DNA from: Oleispirillum sp963668495
Lineage (GTDB): Bacteria; Pseudomonadota; Alphaproteobacteria; Rhodospirillales; Rhodospirillaceae
Length of the DNA stretch: 64,000 nucleotides
Assembly (NCBI GenBank): GCA_963668495.1
Contig: OY764545.1
Span: 992,001-1,056,000 of the forward strand
Reading direction: 5' to 3'
Part shown: positions 44,016 to 53,320 of the stretch, one piece after another
Position numbering within the stretch: the first letter of the stretch is position 1
Layout: each line of letters opens with the position of its first letter
Translations under genes and position numbers: made by a program
The notes under the pieces: generated by a model
The model's input: the letters and a program-made list of their open reading frames with translations, nothing else
What the model was told of the DNA's origin: nothing
Database searches by the model: none

Positions 44016-45551
44016 ATGATCCGTGCGTTTCGCCACACCATTCGCCTGTACCGCATTGCGCGGGTTCTGGCGCGCCACGATGCCCTGTTCCTGTTGGACA
44101 ATGTTCCTGCTGCCAAACGCCTTGCCGGTGTGGCCCGCATGGTCAGCAGCCGCACGGCGGAAGGCCGTCCCGGTCAGCGATTGGCCCGAGCCCTTGCCGA
44201 GTTAGGGCCAAGTTTTATTAAGCTCGGGCAGGCGCTCTCCACGCGTTCTGACCTTGTCGGGGAAGACGTTGCCTTGGACTTGGCGGATTTGCAGGATAAC
44301 TTGCCGCCATTCCCCTTTACCGAAGTGGAAGCAATTATCCGCGAAGACTTCGATGCGGATATTGCGGATCTGTTTCAGGAATTTGACCCGACGCCGGTGG
44401 CTGCCGCTTCCGTGGCTCAGGTCCACCGCGCCATCACCCTTGATGGGCAGGTTGTCGCGGTCAAAGTCGTCCGACCAGAGGTCGAGGCTGCCTTTGAACG
44501 GGATTTGGACCTGCTGTTCTGGATTGCCGAAATTACCGAGCGTACACAGCCGAATTTGCGCCGTTTGCGTCCGGTGGAAAGCGTGCAGGCCTTTGCCCAG
44601 ACGGTCAGCCTTGAAATGGATTTGCGGTTCGAAGCGGCTGCGGCTTCGGAAATGGCGGAAAATTTCAGGACCAGTGACGACTTGCGCGTGCCGGCAGTGC
44701 TTTGGCAATTCACCAGTAAGCGTGTGATGTGTACGGAATGGATTTCCGGCATTCCGGTGGATGAACGTGACGCGATCATCGCCGCAGGGCTTGATCCGCA
44801 GAAAATTGCCGAACGGGCGGCCCGCTCGTTTTTCCGTATGGTGTTCGAAGACGGGTTCTTCCATGGCGATTTGCACCCCGGTAATTTGTTCGTCGATACC
44901 AACGGACGTTTGATTGCCGTGGATTTCGGCATCATGGGACGGGTGGATCAAACGACCCGGAACTATTTGGGTGAAATGCTGCTGGCGTTCCTGAATGCGG
45001 ATTATAAACGGGTCGCAGAAATCCACTTTGAGGCCGGGTACGTTCCCGCCGATAAATCGGTTGATGCCTTTGCTCAGGCCAGTCGCTCGGTTGCCGAGCC
45101 GATCTTGGGACTTCCCGCCGCGCAGGTATCTGTGGCGCGGTTGCTGGCCCAATTGTTCAAAATTACCGAAACCTTTGGTATGGAGACCCAGCCACAGTTG
45201 CTGGTGCTGCAAAAAACCATGCTAACGGCGGAAGGTGTGGGGCGAAGCTTATGTCCGGATGTAAATTTCTGGGAGCTGGCCCGTCCGTTGATCGAAGACT
45301 GGATGGCGATGAATGTATCGGCTCCGGCACGAGTGAAACGTACGTTGGAAGATACTTTACATGCGGCTGCGGCCTTACCCAATCTGGTTAGGAAGGCAGA
45401 GCGCATTACCAACCAATTCACGGAAAACGGTTTGAAGCTGCATCCCGATACGGTGCGCAGCCTGATGCACAAACGCCGATCTTCGTCTTTGCAGGCATGG
45501 CTGCCGTGGCTGCTGGTGATCGTGCTTTTGGTGCTGTTCCTTGCGGACTGA
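44016..45551 (+). CDS. ubiB: Ubiquinone biosynthesis kinase-like protein UbiB
   Basis: The product is about 511 residues from the ATG at 44016 (or 512 from a GTG three bases upstream). It has the UbiB/ABC1 marker LGPSFIKLGQALSTRSDL (K-x-G-Q), an atypical Ala-rich loop AAASVAQVHRA and kinase-fold residues FFHGDLHPGNLFV and VDFGIMG. Two C-terminal membrane segments end the chain. UbiB helps extract or move ubiquinone intermediates in the membrane. It is last in the ubiE-ubiB operon, bounded by a terminator. Confidence 0.95.
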   Translation: MIRAFRHTIRLYRIARVLARHDALFLLDNVPAAKRLAGVARMVSSRTAEGRPGQRLARALAELGPSFIKLGQALSTRSDLVGEDVALDLADLQDNLPPFPFTEVEAIIREDFDADIADLFQEFDPTPVAAASVAQVHRAITLDGQVVAVKVVRPEVEAAFERDLDLLFWIAEITERTQPNLRRLRPVESVQAFAQTVSLEMDLRFEAAAASEMAENFRTSDDLRVPAVLWQFTSKRVMCTEWISGIPVDERDAIIAAGLDPQKIAERAARSFFRMVFEDGFFHGDLHPGNLFVDTNGRLIAVDFGIMGRVDQTTRNYLGEMLLAFLNADYKRVAEIHFEAGYVPADKSVDAFAQASRSVAEPILGLPAAQVSVARLLAQLFKITETFGMETQPQLLVLQKTMLTAEGVGRSLCPDVNFWELARPLIEDWMAMNVSAPARVKRTLEDTLHAAAALPNLVRKAERITNQFTENGLKLHPDTVRSLMHKRRSSSLQAWLPWLLVIVLLVLFLAD

Positions 45552-45578
45552 ATGTACGCCAGCCTGATGTGCGGAAAT

Positions 45579-45612
45579 AAAAAAACCGGGGCCATTTGGT
45601 CCCGGTTTTTTT
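45579..45612. terminator. Bidirectional terminator between ubiB and the BMP gene
   Basis: AAAAAAACCGGG pairs with CCCGGTTTTTTT across a GCCATTTGGT loop. It ends ubiB on the plus strand and the BMP-type binding-protein gene on the minus strand. Confidence 0.93.
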
Positions 45613-45633
45613 GTATCGTGAGGTTCACGCGCC

Positions 45634-46716
45634 TTATTTCGGGATTGAACCGACGACGCCTTCAACGAAGAAGTCCATGCCCAGCAACTGTGCATCGGTC
45701 ATGGTTTCGCCTTCTTTCACCACAACTTTGCCGCTTTGATCTTTGATCGGGCCGTGGAACGGGTGCAGCTTGTGCGTGCGGATTTGTTCGACCACAGCCA
45801 GCGTTTCGTTTTTCACGGCTTCCGGGGCTGCCGGGTTGAAGTCAGCCAGAGCCACCATGTTGTCATCAAAACCGTGCCAAGTGTCGGAGCTTTCCCAAGT
45901 TCCATCCATCACCATTTGTACACGACGGATGTAGTAAGGGGACCAGTCATCAATAATGGCGGTCAGGTGAGATTTCGGACCGAATTTGGACATGTCGGAA
46001 GCTTGACCAATAGCCCAGATACCTTTTTCTTCAGCAGCCTGAACCGGAGCAGCAGAATCCGTATGTTGGGCCATGACGTCGACGCCTTGCGCCATCAGGG
46101 CTTCGGCAGCTTCTCGTTCTTTACCCGGGTCGTACCATGTGTTGGCCCAGACCACGTTCAGGGTAACGTCCGGGTTTACGGAACGGGCGCCCAGCAGATA
46201 GGCGTTGGCACCGCGCACTACTTCCGGGATTGGGAATGCACCGATGTAGCCGAGTTTGTTGCTTTTGGTCAGACGACCGGCGGCAACACCGGAAGCATAG
46301 CGAGCCTCATAGAAACGAGCCATGTACGTGGACAGGTTTTTGTCACGTTTATAACCGGTTGCGTGTTCGAACTTCACTTTCGGGAAGCGTTTGGCAACTT
46401 TGACCGTCGGGTTCATGAAACCGAAAGAGGTGGAGAAAATCAGGTCATGACCGGTGGCTGCCAGCTTGCGGATGACGCGTTCGGCATCGGCACCTTCCGG
46501 CACGTTTTCAACGAAAGTGGTTTTCACTTTATCGCCAAAGTGTTTTTCCACAGCCAGACGGCCTTCGTTGTGCTGATAGGAATAGCCATGATCCCCAATC
46601 GGGCCCACGTAGACAAAACCGACTTTCAACGGATCAGCCGCTTGTGCGGTACCGACCATAGCACTGAAAGCCAACCCGAACGCGGCAGCCAGTGTCGTGC
46701 GACGAGTCATCGCCAT
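45634..46716 (-). CDS. BMP-family nucleoside/sugar-binding protein
   Basis: The product is 360 residues with a signal peptide (MAMTRRTTLAAAFGLAFSAM, cleaved after AQA) and a mature start VGFVYVGPIGDHGYSYQHNEGR. The binding fold matches BMP-family (PnrA/Med-like) proteins: FSTSFGFMNPTVKVAKRFP, YLLGARSVNPDVTLNVVW, GVDVMAQHTDSAAPVQ. BMP proteins bind purine nucleosides or related ligands. It lies downstream of its two permeases in a four-gene operon and is codon-biased, as expected for the most abundant component. No lipobox, so it is free in the periplasm. Confidence 0.9.
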   Translation of the reverse strand: MAMTRRTTLAAAFGLAFSAMVGTAQAADPLKVGFVYVGPIGDHGYSYQHNEGRLAVEKHFGDKVKTTFVENVPEGADAERVIRKLAATGHDLIFSTSFGFMNPTVKVAKRFPKVKFEHATGYKRDKNLSTYMARFYEARYASGVAAGRLTKSNKLGYIGAFPIPEVVRGANAYLLGARSVNPDVTLNVVWANTWYDPGKEREAAEALMAQGVDVMAQHTDSAAPVQAAEEKGIWAIGQASDMSKFGPKSHLTAIIDDWSPYYIRRVQMVMDGTWESSDTWHGFDDNMVALADFNPAAPEAVKNETLAVVEQIRTHKLHPFHGPIKDQSGKVVVKEGETMTDAQLLGMDFFVEGVVGSIPK

Positions 46717-46780
46717 GTGTCATCTCCTCAAGTAACGTTGCCGGCCTCTGACGTTGACATGTCGCCGAGCCGCCCGGTCA

Positions 46781-47716
46781 TCAGCGACCGGAGTGGAAAA
46801 CTTTGCCCAGGCAAGCCGGGGCGTTCAACTTGATCTTGGTTTCGTCCCGAGAGATCAGGACCAGCACAATAATTGTCGCCAAGTACGGCAACATTGCCAT
46901 AATTTGTGAGGGAACTGGAACCCCCCAATTTTGTGCATGCAGTTGTAGAATTGTCACGCCACCAAACAGGTAGGCACCCAGCAGCGCACGGGCCGGACGC
47001 CATGTGGCGAACACCACCAGCGCCAATGCAATCCATCCCCGGCCAGAGGACATGTTTTCAACCCACATCGGGGTATAGGCCAGCGACAAGTATGCTCCGG
47101 CAAGGCCACACATAGCGCCGCCAAACATGACGGCAAAGCAGCGTACCTTCAGGACGCCATAGCCAATGGCGTGGGCCGCATCGTGGTTTTCGCCGACTGC
47201 GCGCAAAATCAACCCGACCCGAGAGCGGAACAAGACCCACGATACAGCCACCACAGATAAAATGGAGGTGTAAACCAGAATGTCGTGGGCAAACAATCCC
47301 TGACCGATCAACGGAATATCCGACAACAGGGGGATTTCCAGTGCGGGCAACGGTTGAACCGGGGTGCCGACCAGATTTTTGCCGACAAAGGCGCTGAGGC
47401 CAACGCCGAAAATGGTCAGCGCCAGTCCGCAGGCCACCTGATTGGCACGTAGGCCAAGGGCCAGAAACGCGAACAACAGCGACATCATAACACTGACCAG
47501 CATGCCAACGGCAATCGCCATGGTATAGCCGAGGCCAAAGTGAGCCGCGCCGAATGCGGAGACGGCCCCCATCAGCATCATGCCTTCGATGCCAAGGTTC
47601 AAAACCCCGGCGCGTTCGGTGACCAATTCACCAATGGCAGCAAACACCAACGGCGTTGCGGCACGCACCATGGCGGCAAGGATGGCGGTCCAAGTTGCCA
47701 GTTCTGCTTCGCTCAT
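46781..47716 (-). CDS. Nucleoside/sugar ABC importer permease (second)
   Basis: The product is 311 residues with eight or nine hydrophobic segments. The early motif ERAGVLNLGIEGMMLMGA is the BPD_transp_2 signature (E-G-M), shared with ribose, xylose and nucleoside importers; RAVGENHDAAHAIGYGVLKVR is the coupling-helix region. It overlaps the first permease stop by one base (TAATG). It forms the channel with the other permease. Confidence 0.9.
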   Translation of the reverse strand: MSEAELATWTAILAAMVRAATPLVFAAIGELVTERAGVLNLGIEGMMLMGAVSAFGAAHFGLGYTMAIAVGMLVSVMMSLLFAFLALGLRANQVACGLALTIFGVGLSAFVGKNLVGTPVQPLPALEIPLLSDIPLIGQGLFAHDILVYTSILSVVAVSWVLFRSRVGLILRAVGENHDAAHAIGYGVLKVRCFAVMFGGAMCGLAGAYLSLAYTPMWVENMSSGRGWIALALVVFATWRPARALLGAYLFGGVTILQLHAQNWGVPVPSQIMAMLPYLATIIVLVLISRDETKIKLNAPACLGKVFHSGR

Positions 47717-48798
47717 TATGCGGCCTCCACGCGACGAGTACGGCGGTCAAAACGAACCCGATATCGGATCAGAACGTCAGCCGCCAACAGGAAAAACAGA
47801 ATCATGCCTTGGAACACTTGCGTCACAGCCAGTGGAATGCCAAGCCCGATTTGGGTGTTGTCACCGCCCATATAAGTTTGGGCCAGCAATAGGGACGCAA
47901 GGATGATGCCCACCGGGTGCAATCGCCCAAGGAAAGCGGCAATAATTGCGGTGTAGCCATAACCGGGGGATACCGTTGGGACCAATTGTCCGATGGGTCC
48001 ACAGATTTCCATGGCTCCGGCAAGTCCTGCCAGTGCGCCCGCGTACATCAGGGAAAACCAGATGGCCCGGTTGGTGCCAAATCCTGCATAGCTGCCTGCC
48101 GCCGGGGTCATGCCAATGACTTTGATTTGGAAACCAAGGAATGTCCGGGAAACGATGATCCAACTGACAACCGCTGCGACCGGAGCCAACAGTGCCCCCA
48201 CATGCAGGCGGGTATCTTCCATCAGGGCCGGAAGCAGGGCAGAATCCGTGAACATGCGGCTTTCCGGGAAGTTGTATCCCTCCGGTGAACGCCATGGCCC
48301 GTGGACCAACCAGCTAAGGAACAGGACAGCCACATAGTTCAGCATCAAGCTGGTCAGGATTTCATTGGCGTGAAAGCGAGTGCGCAAAAAGGCGGGAACC
48401 GCCGCATAGAGGCTGCCGCCGATCATCCCCATGATCAGGACCAGCGGCATAACCCAGAAGCCTTCAACTTCATACAGGGCAAGGGCTGTCCCACCGGCGA
48501 AGACCGCGCCCATCACCAATTGGCCTTCTGCACCAATGTTCCAGACATTGCCGCGGAAGCCGACGGCAAGGGCAACGGCAATCAACGCCAGTGGCGTTGC
48601 CTTCAGCAACCATTCACTGATCCCATACATGGAGCTGATCGGTTCAATGAAGAACATGTGCAGCGCGCCGAACGGTTCAAAGCCAAGGGCTGCGAACAGG
48701 ATGCCCCCGGCAACCACCGTGGCGGCAATCGCCAGAAGTGGGGCAACAAACACCATAAGCCGTGACGGCTCGGCACGATTTTCAAGCCGAAGCAACAT
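47716..48798 (-). CDS. Nucleoside/sugar ABC importer permease (first)
   Basis: The product is 360 residues. GNVWNIGAEGQLVMGAVFA matches the BPD_transp_2 motif (N-I-G-A-E-G-Q) and FHANEILTSLMLNYVAVL the coupling region; about nine hydrophobic segments follow an N-terminal one. It is paired with the second permease and starts 4 bases after the ATPase stop. The four-gene order ATPase, permease, permease, BMP is that of nucleoside/general purine importers. Confidence 0.9.
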   Translation of the reverse strand: MLLRLENRAEPSRLMVFVAPLLAIAATVVAGGILFAALGFEPFGALHMFFIEPISSMYGISEWLLKATPLALIAVALAVGFRGNVWNIGAEGQLVMGAVFAGGTALALYEVEGFWVMPLVLIMGMIGGSLYAAVPAFLRTRFHANEILTSLMLNYVAVLFLSWLVHGPWRSPEGYNFPESRMFTDSALLPALMEDTRLHVGALLAPVAAVVSWIIVSRTFLGFQIKVIGMTPAAGSYAGFGTNRAIWFSLMYAGALAGLAGAMEICGPIGQLVPTVSPGYGYTAIIAAFLGRLHPVGIILASLLLAQTYMGGDNTQIGLGIPLAVTQVFQGMILFFLLAADVLIRYRVRFDRRTRRVEAA

Positions 48799-48802
48799 GC
48801 GC

Positions 48803-50371
48803 CTAGGCCTCCGTACTATCGATGTGGAAGACGCCGCCCATCAGCATGCCGATTTGTTCGACGCTTTGGGCTTGGGTCGGCTGGGCATCGGACAGGCGAC
48901 CGTGACAGATCACCGCGATGCGGTCACAAATGGCAAACAGTTCATCCAGATCCTGCGAGACCACCAAAACCGCAGCCCCGGATTCGGCAAGGGCAATCAG
49001 GTCTTTATGAATGGCGGCTGCAGCCCCGGCATCAACGCCCCATGTGGGTTGGGCGACGATCAACAGGGTCGGATTTTGCATGATCTCGCGACCGACGATG
49101 AATTTTTGCAGGTTGCCACCGGACAGGCTGCGTGCCGCAGCTTGTGGCCCCCCGGCGACCACGTTAAAGGTGTTGATGACCTTTTCGGCGAATTTGCGGG
49201 CACTGGAAAACCGGATCAGGCCGCGGCGGGTCATCCCCGGTGTGCGGTGGGCAGACAATAGGGCGTTGTCTGCCAAGGTCATGTCCGGCACTGCGCCACG
49301 TCCAAGCCGTTCTTCCGGCACAAAACCCATGCCCAGATCGCGGCGTCGGCGCGGCCCCATGTGACCAACAGGTTTGCCATCAATACGAACGGCGTCTTCC
49401 TGACTGATAAGGATTTCGCCGGATAGGGCAGACATCAGTTCTGCTTGCCCGTTTCCTGCGACCCCGGCAATGCCGAAGATTTCTCCGGCATGGACTTTGA
49501 AACTGACGCCGTCAAGGGCAGTTGAAAACGGCATGAGTGGCGCAACGGACAGATTTTTAACCACCAATCGCGCTTCGCCTACGGTGGTGTCGGTGGCATC
49601 CATATCGCGCACCGGCTTTGCCAAGTCTGCGCCAATCATCATCTTTGCCAGCGATGCTGAGGTTTCTTGCCGTGGATCACACGCGCCGGAGACTTTGCCG
49701 CCTCGCAACACTGTGGCTTCCTCGCAGATGGCGCGGATTTCTTCAAGTTTGTGGCTGATGTAAAGGATACTGCACCCTTCGGAAACCAAAAGCCGCAGGG
49801 TATCGAACAGGGTTTCTGCTTCTTGTGGGGTAAGAACCGAGGTCGGTTCATCCATAATCAACAGCTTGGGATTCTGTAACAGACAGCGCACAATTTCCAC
49901 CCGCTGCCGTTCCCCTACCGAAAGATCACAGATTCGTCGCTCTGGGTCCAAAGCCAGACCATACCGTTTGGAGACTTCGGCAACCCGTGCCGCCAGCTCC
50001 GGCAACGGCGATGTATCTCCGGTGCCAAGGGCGACGTTTTCAGTAACGGTCATGGATTCGAACAGGGAAAAGTGCTGGAACACCATGCCGATGCCCATGG
50101 CGCGTGCCGCCGCAGGATTGGGGATGGTGGTTGGTTTGCCTTCCCACAGGATTTCACCCCTATCGGCCTGTAGAACGCCGTACACGGTTTTGACTAGTGT
50201 GCTTTTCCCGGCTCCGTTTTCGCCGAGCAGAGCATGGCAGGTGCCGGGGCGAATCCGCAGATCAATGGAATCATTGGCGAGACAGCCCGGATACTGTTTG
50301 GTAATGCCGCGCAGTTCCAGCCGATATGGGCCGTCTGCCGTATCCTGTGCGTCTGAATTGTGTTCGTTCAA
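48803..50371 (-). CDS. Nucleoside/sugar ABC importer, double ATPase
   Basis: The product is 522 residues of fused ATPase domains. The first has LLGENGAGKSTLVK, LSVGERQRVEIVRCLL and LLIMDEPTSVLTPQE; the second has GVAGNGQAELMSAL in place of a canonical Walker A and LSGGNLQKFIVGREI, LLIVAQPTWGVD. The degenerate second half is usual for RbsA/nucleoside-type fused ATPases. The start codon is TTG at 50371 with AGGGATC upstream; no better start lies nearby. It heads the operon. Confidence 0.9.
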   Translation of the reverse strand: MNEHNSDAQDTADGPYRLELRGITKQYPGCLANDSIDLRIRPGTCHALLGENGAGKSTLVKTVYGVLQADRGEILWEGKPTTIPNPAAARAMGIGMVFQHFSLFESMTVTENVALGTGDTSPLPELAARVAEVSKRYGLALDPERRICDLSVGERQRVEIVRCLLQNPKLLIMDEPTSVLTPQEAETLFDTLRLLVSEGCSILYISHKLEEIRAICEEATVLRGGKVSGACDPRQETSASLAKMMIGADLAKPVRDMDATDTTVGEARLVVKNLSVAPLMPFSTALDGVSFKVHAGEIFGIAGVAGNGQAELMSALSGEILISQEDAVRIDGKPVGHMGPRRRRDLGMGFVPEERLGRGAVPDMTLADNALLSAHRTPGMTRRGLIRFSSARKFAEKVINTFNVVAGGPQAAARSLSGGNLQKFIVGREIMQNPTLLIVAQPTWGVDAGAAAAIHKDLIALAESGAAVLVVSQDLDELFAICDRIAVICHGRLSDAQPTQAQSVEQIGMLMGGVFHIDSTEA

Positions 50372-50554
50372 AGCAGGTGATCCCTAAAGTCTGGGCGTTT
50401 TCGCATTGTCGAATGCTGTTGACTGTCTCAACGTATGGGACAGTTTGGAATAAAGAGTTTGCAGGTTAATACACATGCTCGCACTTGTTTTCCAGCATAT
50501 CAGTAACGAACACCCCGGTTCTTTTCGAAAAATCATAACTGCTGATGGTAGTCG

Positions 50555-50746
50555 TCAGGGTTCGGTTACAGGGAATCTTGGGTAAACTATATTGAATACA
50601 AAGGGTTGAGGTGTTTTCTTTGGGCGTGACCGAGTCTGTGGATTTTTGACAGGGGTGATTGCAAAATCCGGTTTGTGGATGGCGACTCCGTTCTTTTCAG
50701 TTTCCCAAAACGATTCAGTGTGTGCGGTGTAGAGGTCCGAAGCCAT
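50555..50746 (-). CDS. Candidate small protein (63 codons)
   Basis: The frame from the ATG at 50746 has GAGG five bases upstream and reads MASDLYTAHTESFWETEKNG, continuing without a stop to 50555. The peptide is polar and basic, with a Pro/Lys/Thr-rich middle and no membrane segment. It lies in a 556-base gap (50372-50927) between divergently transcribed genes, where I see nothing else convincing. Codon use is neutral and it could be fortuitous. The gap must also hold the promoters of the ABC operon and of the alcohol dehydrogenase. Confidence 0.35.
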   Translation of the reverse strand: MASDLYTAHTESFWETEKNGVAIHKPDFAITPVKNPQTRSRPKKTPQPFVFNIVYPRFPVTEP

Positions 50747-50927
50747 GTGTTCCTCATCTGACAAAACAGTTTTGGGATAGTTCCCGCCTGTGATTTTCCT
50801 CGGGAGAGGTTGGATAAAGTCGGATTAGGCAAGTTTTTGGCAGAAACGGGTCTTCTTTTCGGTGTTGATACGCACAAAATAGGAAGCACAACACACGCAT
50901 ACCCCACTTTACTCCCGAGGACTTGTT

Positions 50928-52070
50928 ATGAACTTCGATTATTACATCCCGACCAAAATCCTGTTTGGAGCCGGCAAGCTCAATCAGTTGGCAAAGGAAC
51001 AATTGCCGGGGACCAAGGCATTGATTGTTATCTCCAGCGGTACGTCCATGCGCAAGTATGGCTATCTGGACCGTTTGCAGGCTCTGCTGGCAGAGCAAGG
51101 CATCCAATCCGTGGTTTATGATAAAATCCTGCCCAACCCGATTAAAGAACATGTCATGGAAGGCGCCGCGGTTGCCAAAGACAATGGCTGTGACTTTGTC
51201 ATTGGTTTGGGTGGCGGGTCATCCATGGATTCGGCGAAGTCCATTGCGGTGATGGCAAAAAATCCGGGTGACTATTGGGATTACATCAGCGGTGGTTCCG
51301 GTAAGGGGCAAGCCGTACAAAATGGGGCCTTGCCGATCGTGTGCATTACCACGACCGCAGGCACCGGGACTGAAGCTGACCCATGGGCCGTCATCACCAA
51401 TGGCGAAGAAAAAATCGGTTTTGGTCATCCGGCTTGTACGTTCCCGGTTCTGTCGGTGGTTGACCCGGAATTGATGACTTCGGTTCCGGCGCATTTAACT
51501 GCGTATCAGGGCTTTGATGCGTTTTTCCATGCAGCGGAAGGATTCATTGCAACGGTAGCCAATCCAATCAGTGACATTTACGCCCTGGAAAGCATGCGTT
51601 TGATCGCAACATACCTGCCGCGTGCAGTGACGGACGGCACTGATATCGAAGCCCGTGGCTATGTGGCTTTGGCGAATACTTTATCCGGTATGGTGGAAAG
51701 CACATCTTGCTGTATTTCCGAACATTCGTTGGAGCACGCATTAAGTGCCTATCACCATGAACTGCCCCATGGCGCAGGCTTGATTATGCTGTCGGAGGCA
51801 TATTTCAGCCACTTTGCAGATAAGGCACCGACCCGGTTCGCCCGGATGGCAGCAGCCATGGGGGGTGACGACTTTGTCGCCGAGTTGGTAAAGCTGCAGG
51901 AGGCCTGCAACGTTCGCGGCTTGAAAATGTCGGATTACGGTATTACGGAGGCTGAACTGCCGCAGGTGGCTAAGAATGCTCGGGAAACCATGGGCTTTTT
52001 GTACAGCTTCGATCCGGTGGCGCTGAGTGATGATGATGCGCTGTCCATATTGCGTGCATCGTACAAATAG
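50928..52070 (+). CDS. Iron-type alcohol dehydrogenase
   Basis: The product is 380 residues. The NAD(P)-binding loop is GLGGGSSMDSAKSIAVM and the metal ligands lie in YQGFDAFFHAAEGF (Asp), EHSLEHALSAYHHELPHGAG (two or three His). This is the family of butanol/1,3-propanediol and YqhD-like aldehyde reductases, cytosolic and Fe2+- or Zn2+-dependent. The substrate is not evident. GAGGAC precedes the ATG. The AraC-family regulator 11 bases downstream suggests inducible expression, as for yqhD-yqhC in E. coli. Confidence 0.92.
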   Translation: MNFDYYIPTKILFGAGKLNQLAKEQLPGTKALIVISSGTSMRKYGYLDRLQALLAEQGIQSVVYDKILPNPIKEHVMEGAAVAKDNGCDFVIGLGGGSSMDSAKSIAVMAKNPGDYWDYISGGSGKGQAVQNGALPIVCITTTAGTGTEADPWAVITNGEEKIGFGHPACTFPVLSVVDPELMTSVPAHLTAYQGFDAFFHAAEGFIATVANPISDIYALESMRLIATYLPRAVTDGTDIEARGYVALANTLSGMVESTSCCISEHSLEHALSAYHHELPHGAGLIMLSEAYFSHFADKAPTRFARMAAAMGGDDFVAELVKLQEACNVRGLKMSDYGITEAELPQVAKNARETMGFLYSFDPVALSDDDALSILRASYK

Positions 52071-52081
52071 AGAGGTCGGAC

Positions 52082-52952
52082 ATGAGCCAACTGGCGAAAC
52101 TGCTGCGTCAGTTCGATCTGGCAGAGGGGTTTAATGCAACGCCTCTGCCGGGTGTCCGCTTGTTCAAGGTCTGTCAGCATCAACCGCGTGCGCCGTTAAC
52201 CTATGATCCCGGTGTGTGCATCGTCGCCCAAGGTGAAAAGGTCGGGTACATCGGCGACCGGACCTTTCGCTATGATGCGGATAATTACCTTTTGGTTTCG
52301 GTCACCATGCCATTCGAATGCGAGACATTCGCCAGCCCGGAAAACCCGTTGTATGGCATGTATATTGATGTGGACCGGGCGATGCTGCGCGACATCATCC
52401 GTGCCGCAGCAGATACACAGTCAATACCGGAAGCAATGACGAACCCACAGGCTTTCGCCATTGGTCCCGCCCCATTGGAGAGCCAAATGCGGGATGCCCT
52501 GTGTCGTTTGGTGCAGGCCTTGGCGTCGGATCTGGAAGCCAGAGTACTGGGTGCAGGGAGGGCTGCTGCGGGAGGTTCTGTTACGGGTGCTGATGGGGCC
52601 GCAAGCCCCGGCATTGTATGCGCTTGCTACGCAAGATAGCCAATTTTCTCGCCTTGCCGATGTGCTGCGGTTGATGCAAGAGGATTTCACGGAACGACTG
52701 GATATTGATTGCCTTGCCAGTCATGCCCGGATGAGCCCATCCGCATTCCATCGTGCATTTCGTGATATGACCAATGAGACTCCGGTCCAGTATCTGAAGA
52801 AAATCCGTCTAAATAAGGCGCGGGATTTTATGGTGCAGGACGGGATGAAGGCGTACATGGCGGCAGAGCGGGTCGGGTACGAAAGCGCATCCCAGTTCAG
52901 TCGGGAATTTAAACGCCATTTCGGTATTAGCCCTTCTGCATTGCTGCGGTAA
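52082..52952 (+). pseudogene. AraC-family regulator (AraC_N type) split by a frameshift
   Basis: An intact AraC-type regulator of about 290 residues is spread over two frames. The first (52082-52639) carries the AraC_N cupin half, with YDPGVCIVAQGEKVGYIGD and NYLLVSVTMPFECE. The second frame (open to 52952) continues with LREVLLRVLMGPQAPALYAL and the double HTH, including ARMSPSAFHRAFRDMTNETPVQYLKKIR (segments MSPSAFHRAFRDMT and PVQYLKKIRL) and VGYESASQFSREFKRHFG. The join lies near 52550-52570 in a G-rich stretch (GGTGCAGGGAGGG); one extra base would explain it. It is 11 bases after the alcohol dehydrogenase, the usual YqhC-like context. A sequencing error is possible. Confidence 0.85.
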
Positions 52953-52964
52953 TGGTGCTTTCAT

Positions 52965-53001
52965 AAAAAAAAGCGGCAGCCCCATGAAAGAAGCTGCCGT
53001 T
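52965..53001 (-). terminator. Strong minus-strand terminator
   Basis: On the minus strand ACGGCAGC pairs with GCTGCCGC around a 12-base loop and is followed by eight T. On the plus strand the same hairpin has only a poor tail (TTAAGTTTG), so it mainly ends a minus-strand transcript, and only incidentally that of the AraC gene. Confidence 0.88.
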
Positions 53002-53320
53002 AAGTTTGTGAGGGTTAACCCGGCGGCCGAACTTGCCGGAAAGACCCTCCATAAGGAACAGGGGAAATAGCAGTCCCTGATGGACTGCTCCGGCGACGTT
53101 CCCTCGCCGGACGACCTCATCATTCGGTCACGGTCAGCCCACAGGGCCAAAAAACTCAGGACAAGCAAAATAGCCGAACCTGTTTCGTGCGCTGGTGTTG
53201 GAACTTTCGGGAATGCAATGCATGTCCTTCAGGATACCGACAGCCGTGACCACACACTTACCGTGCGTCACAAACGGTGTCCCGCGCCACAGGCAACTCC
53301 CGACCTGATGGACATGACGC
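52965..53320 (-). ncRNA. Candidate structured RNA downstream of the cobalamin riboswitch
   Basis: Between the riboswitch and the terminator no convincing protein gene exists, yet the minus strand is rich in perfect hairpins. TCCGGCGA/TCGCCGGA lies at 53089-53111, GCAGTCC/GGACTGC at 53070-53088, and a two-part stem (GAGGGT/ACCCTC enclosing CCGGC/GCCGG) at 53010-53049. A long-range CATGTCCATCAGG/CCTGAAGGACATG pair (12 of 13) joins 53304-53316 with 53221-53233. The alternative is a 62-codon frame (53322 to 53134) starting at the last base pairs of the aptamer, beginning MRHVHQVGSCLWRGTPFVTH. I do not recognise it. Confidence 0.5.

Noticed and set aside
45736..46833. 365-codon frame antisense to the BMP binding-protein gene
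   Set aside because: Same cause; the minus-strand protein is clearly real, with signal peptide and full fold.
52809..53168. 119-codon minus-strand frame after the riboswitch
   Set aside because: It runs through the terminator and into the AraC gene, and has no ribosome binding site at its start.
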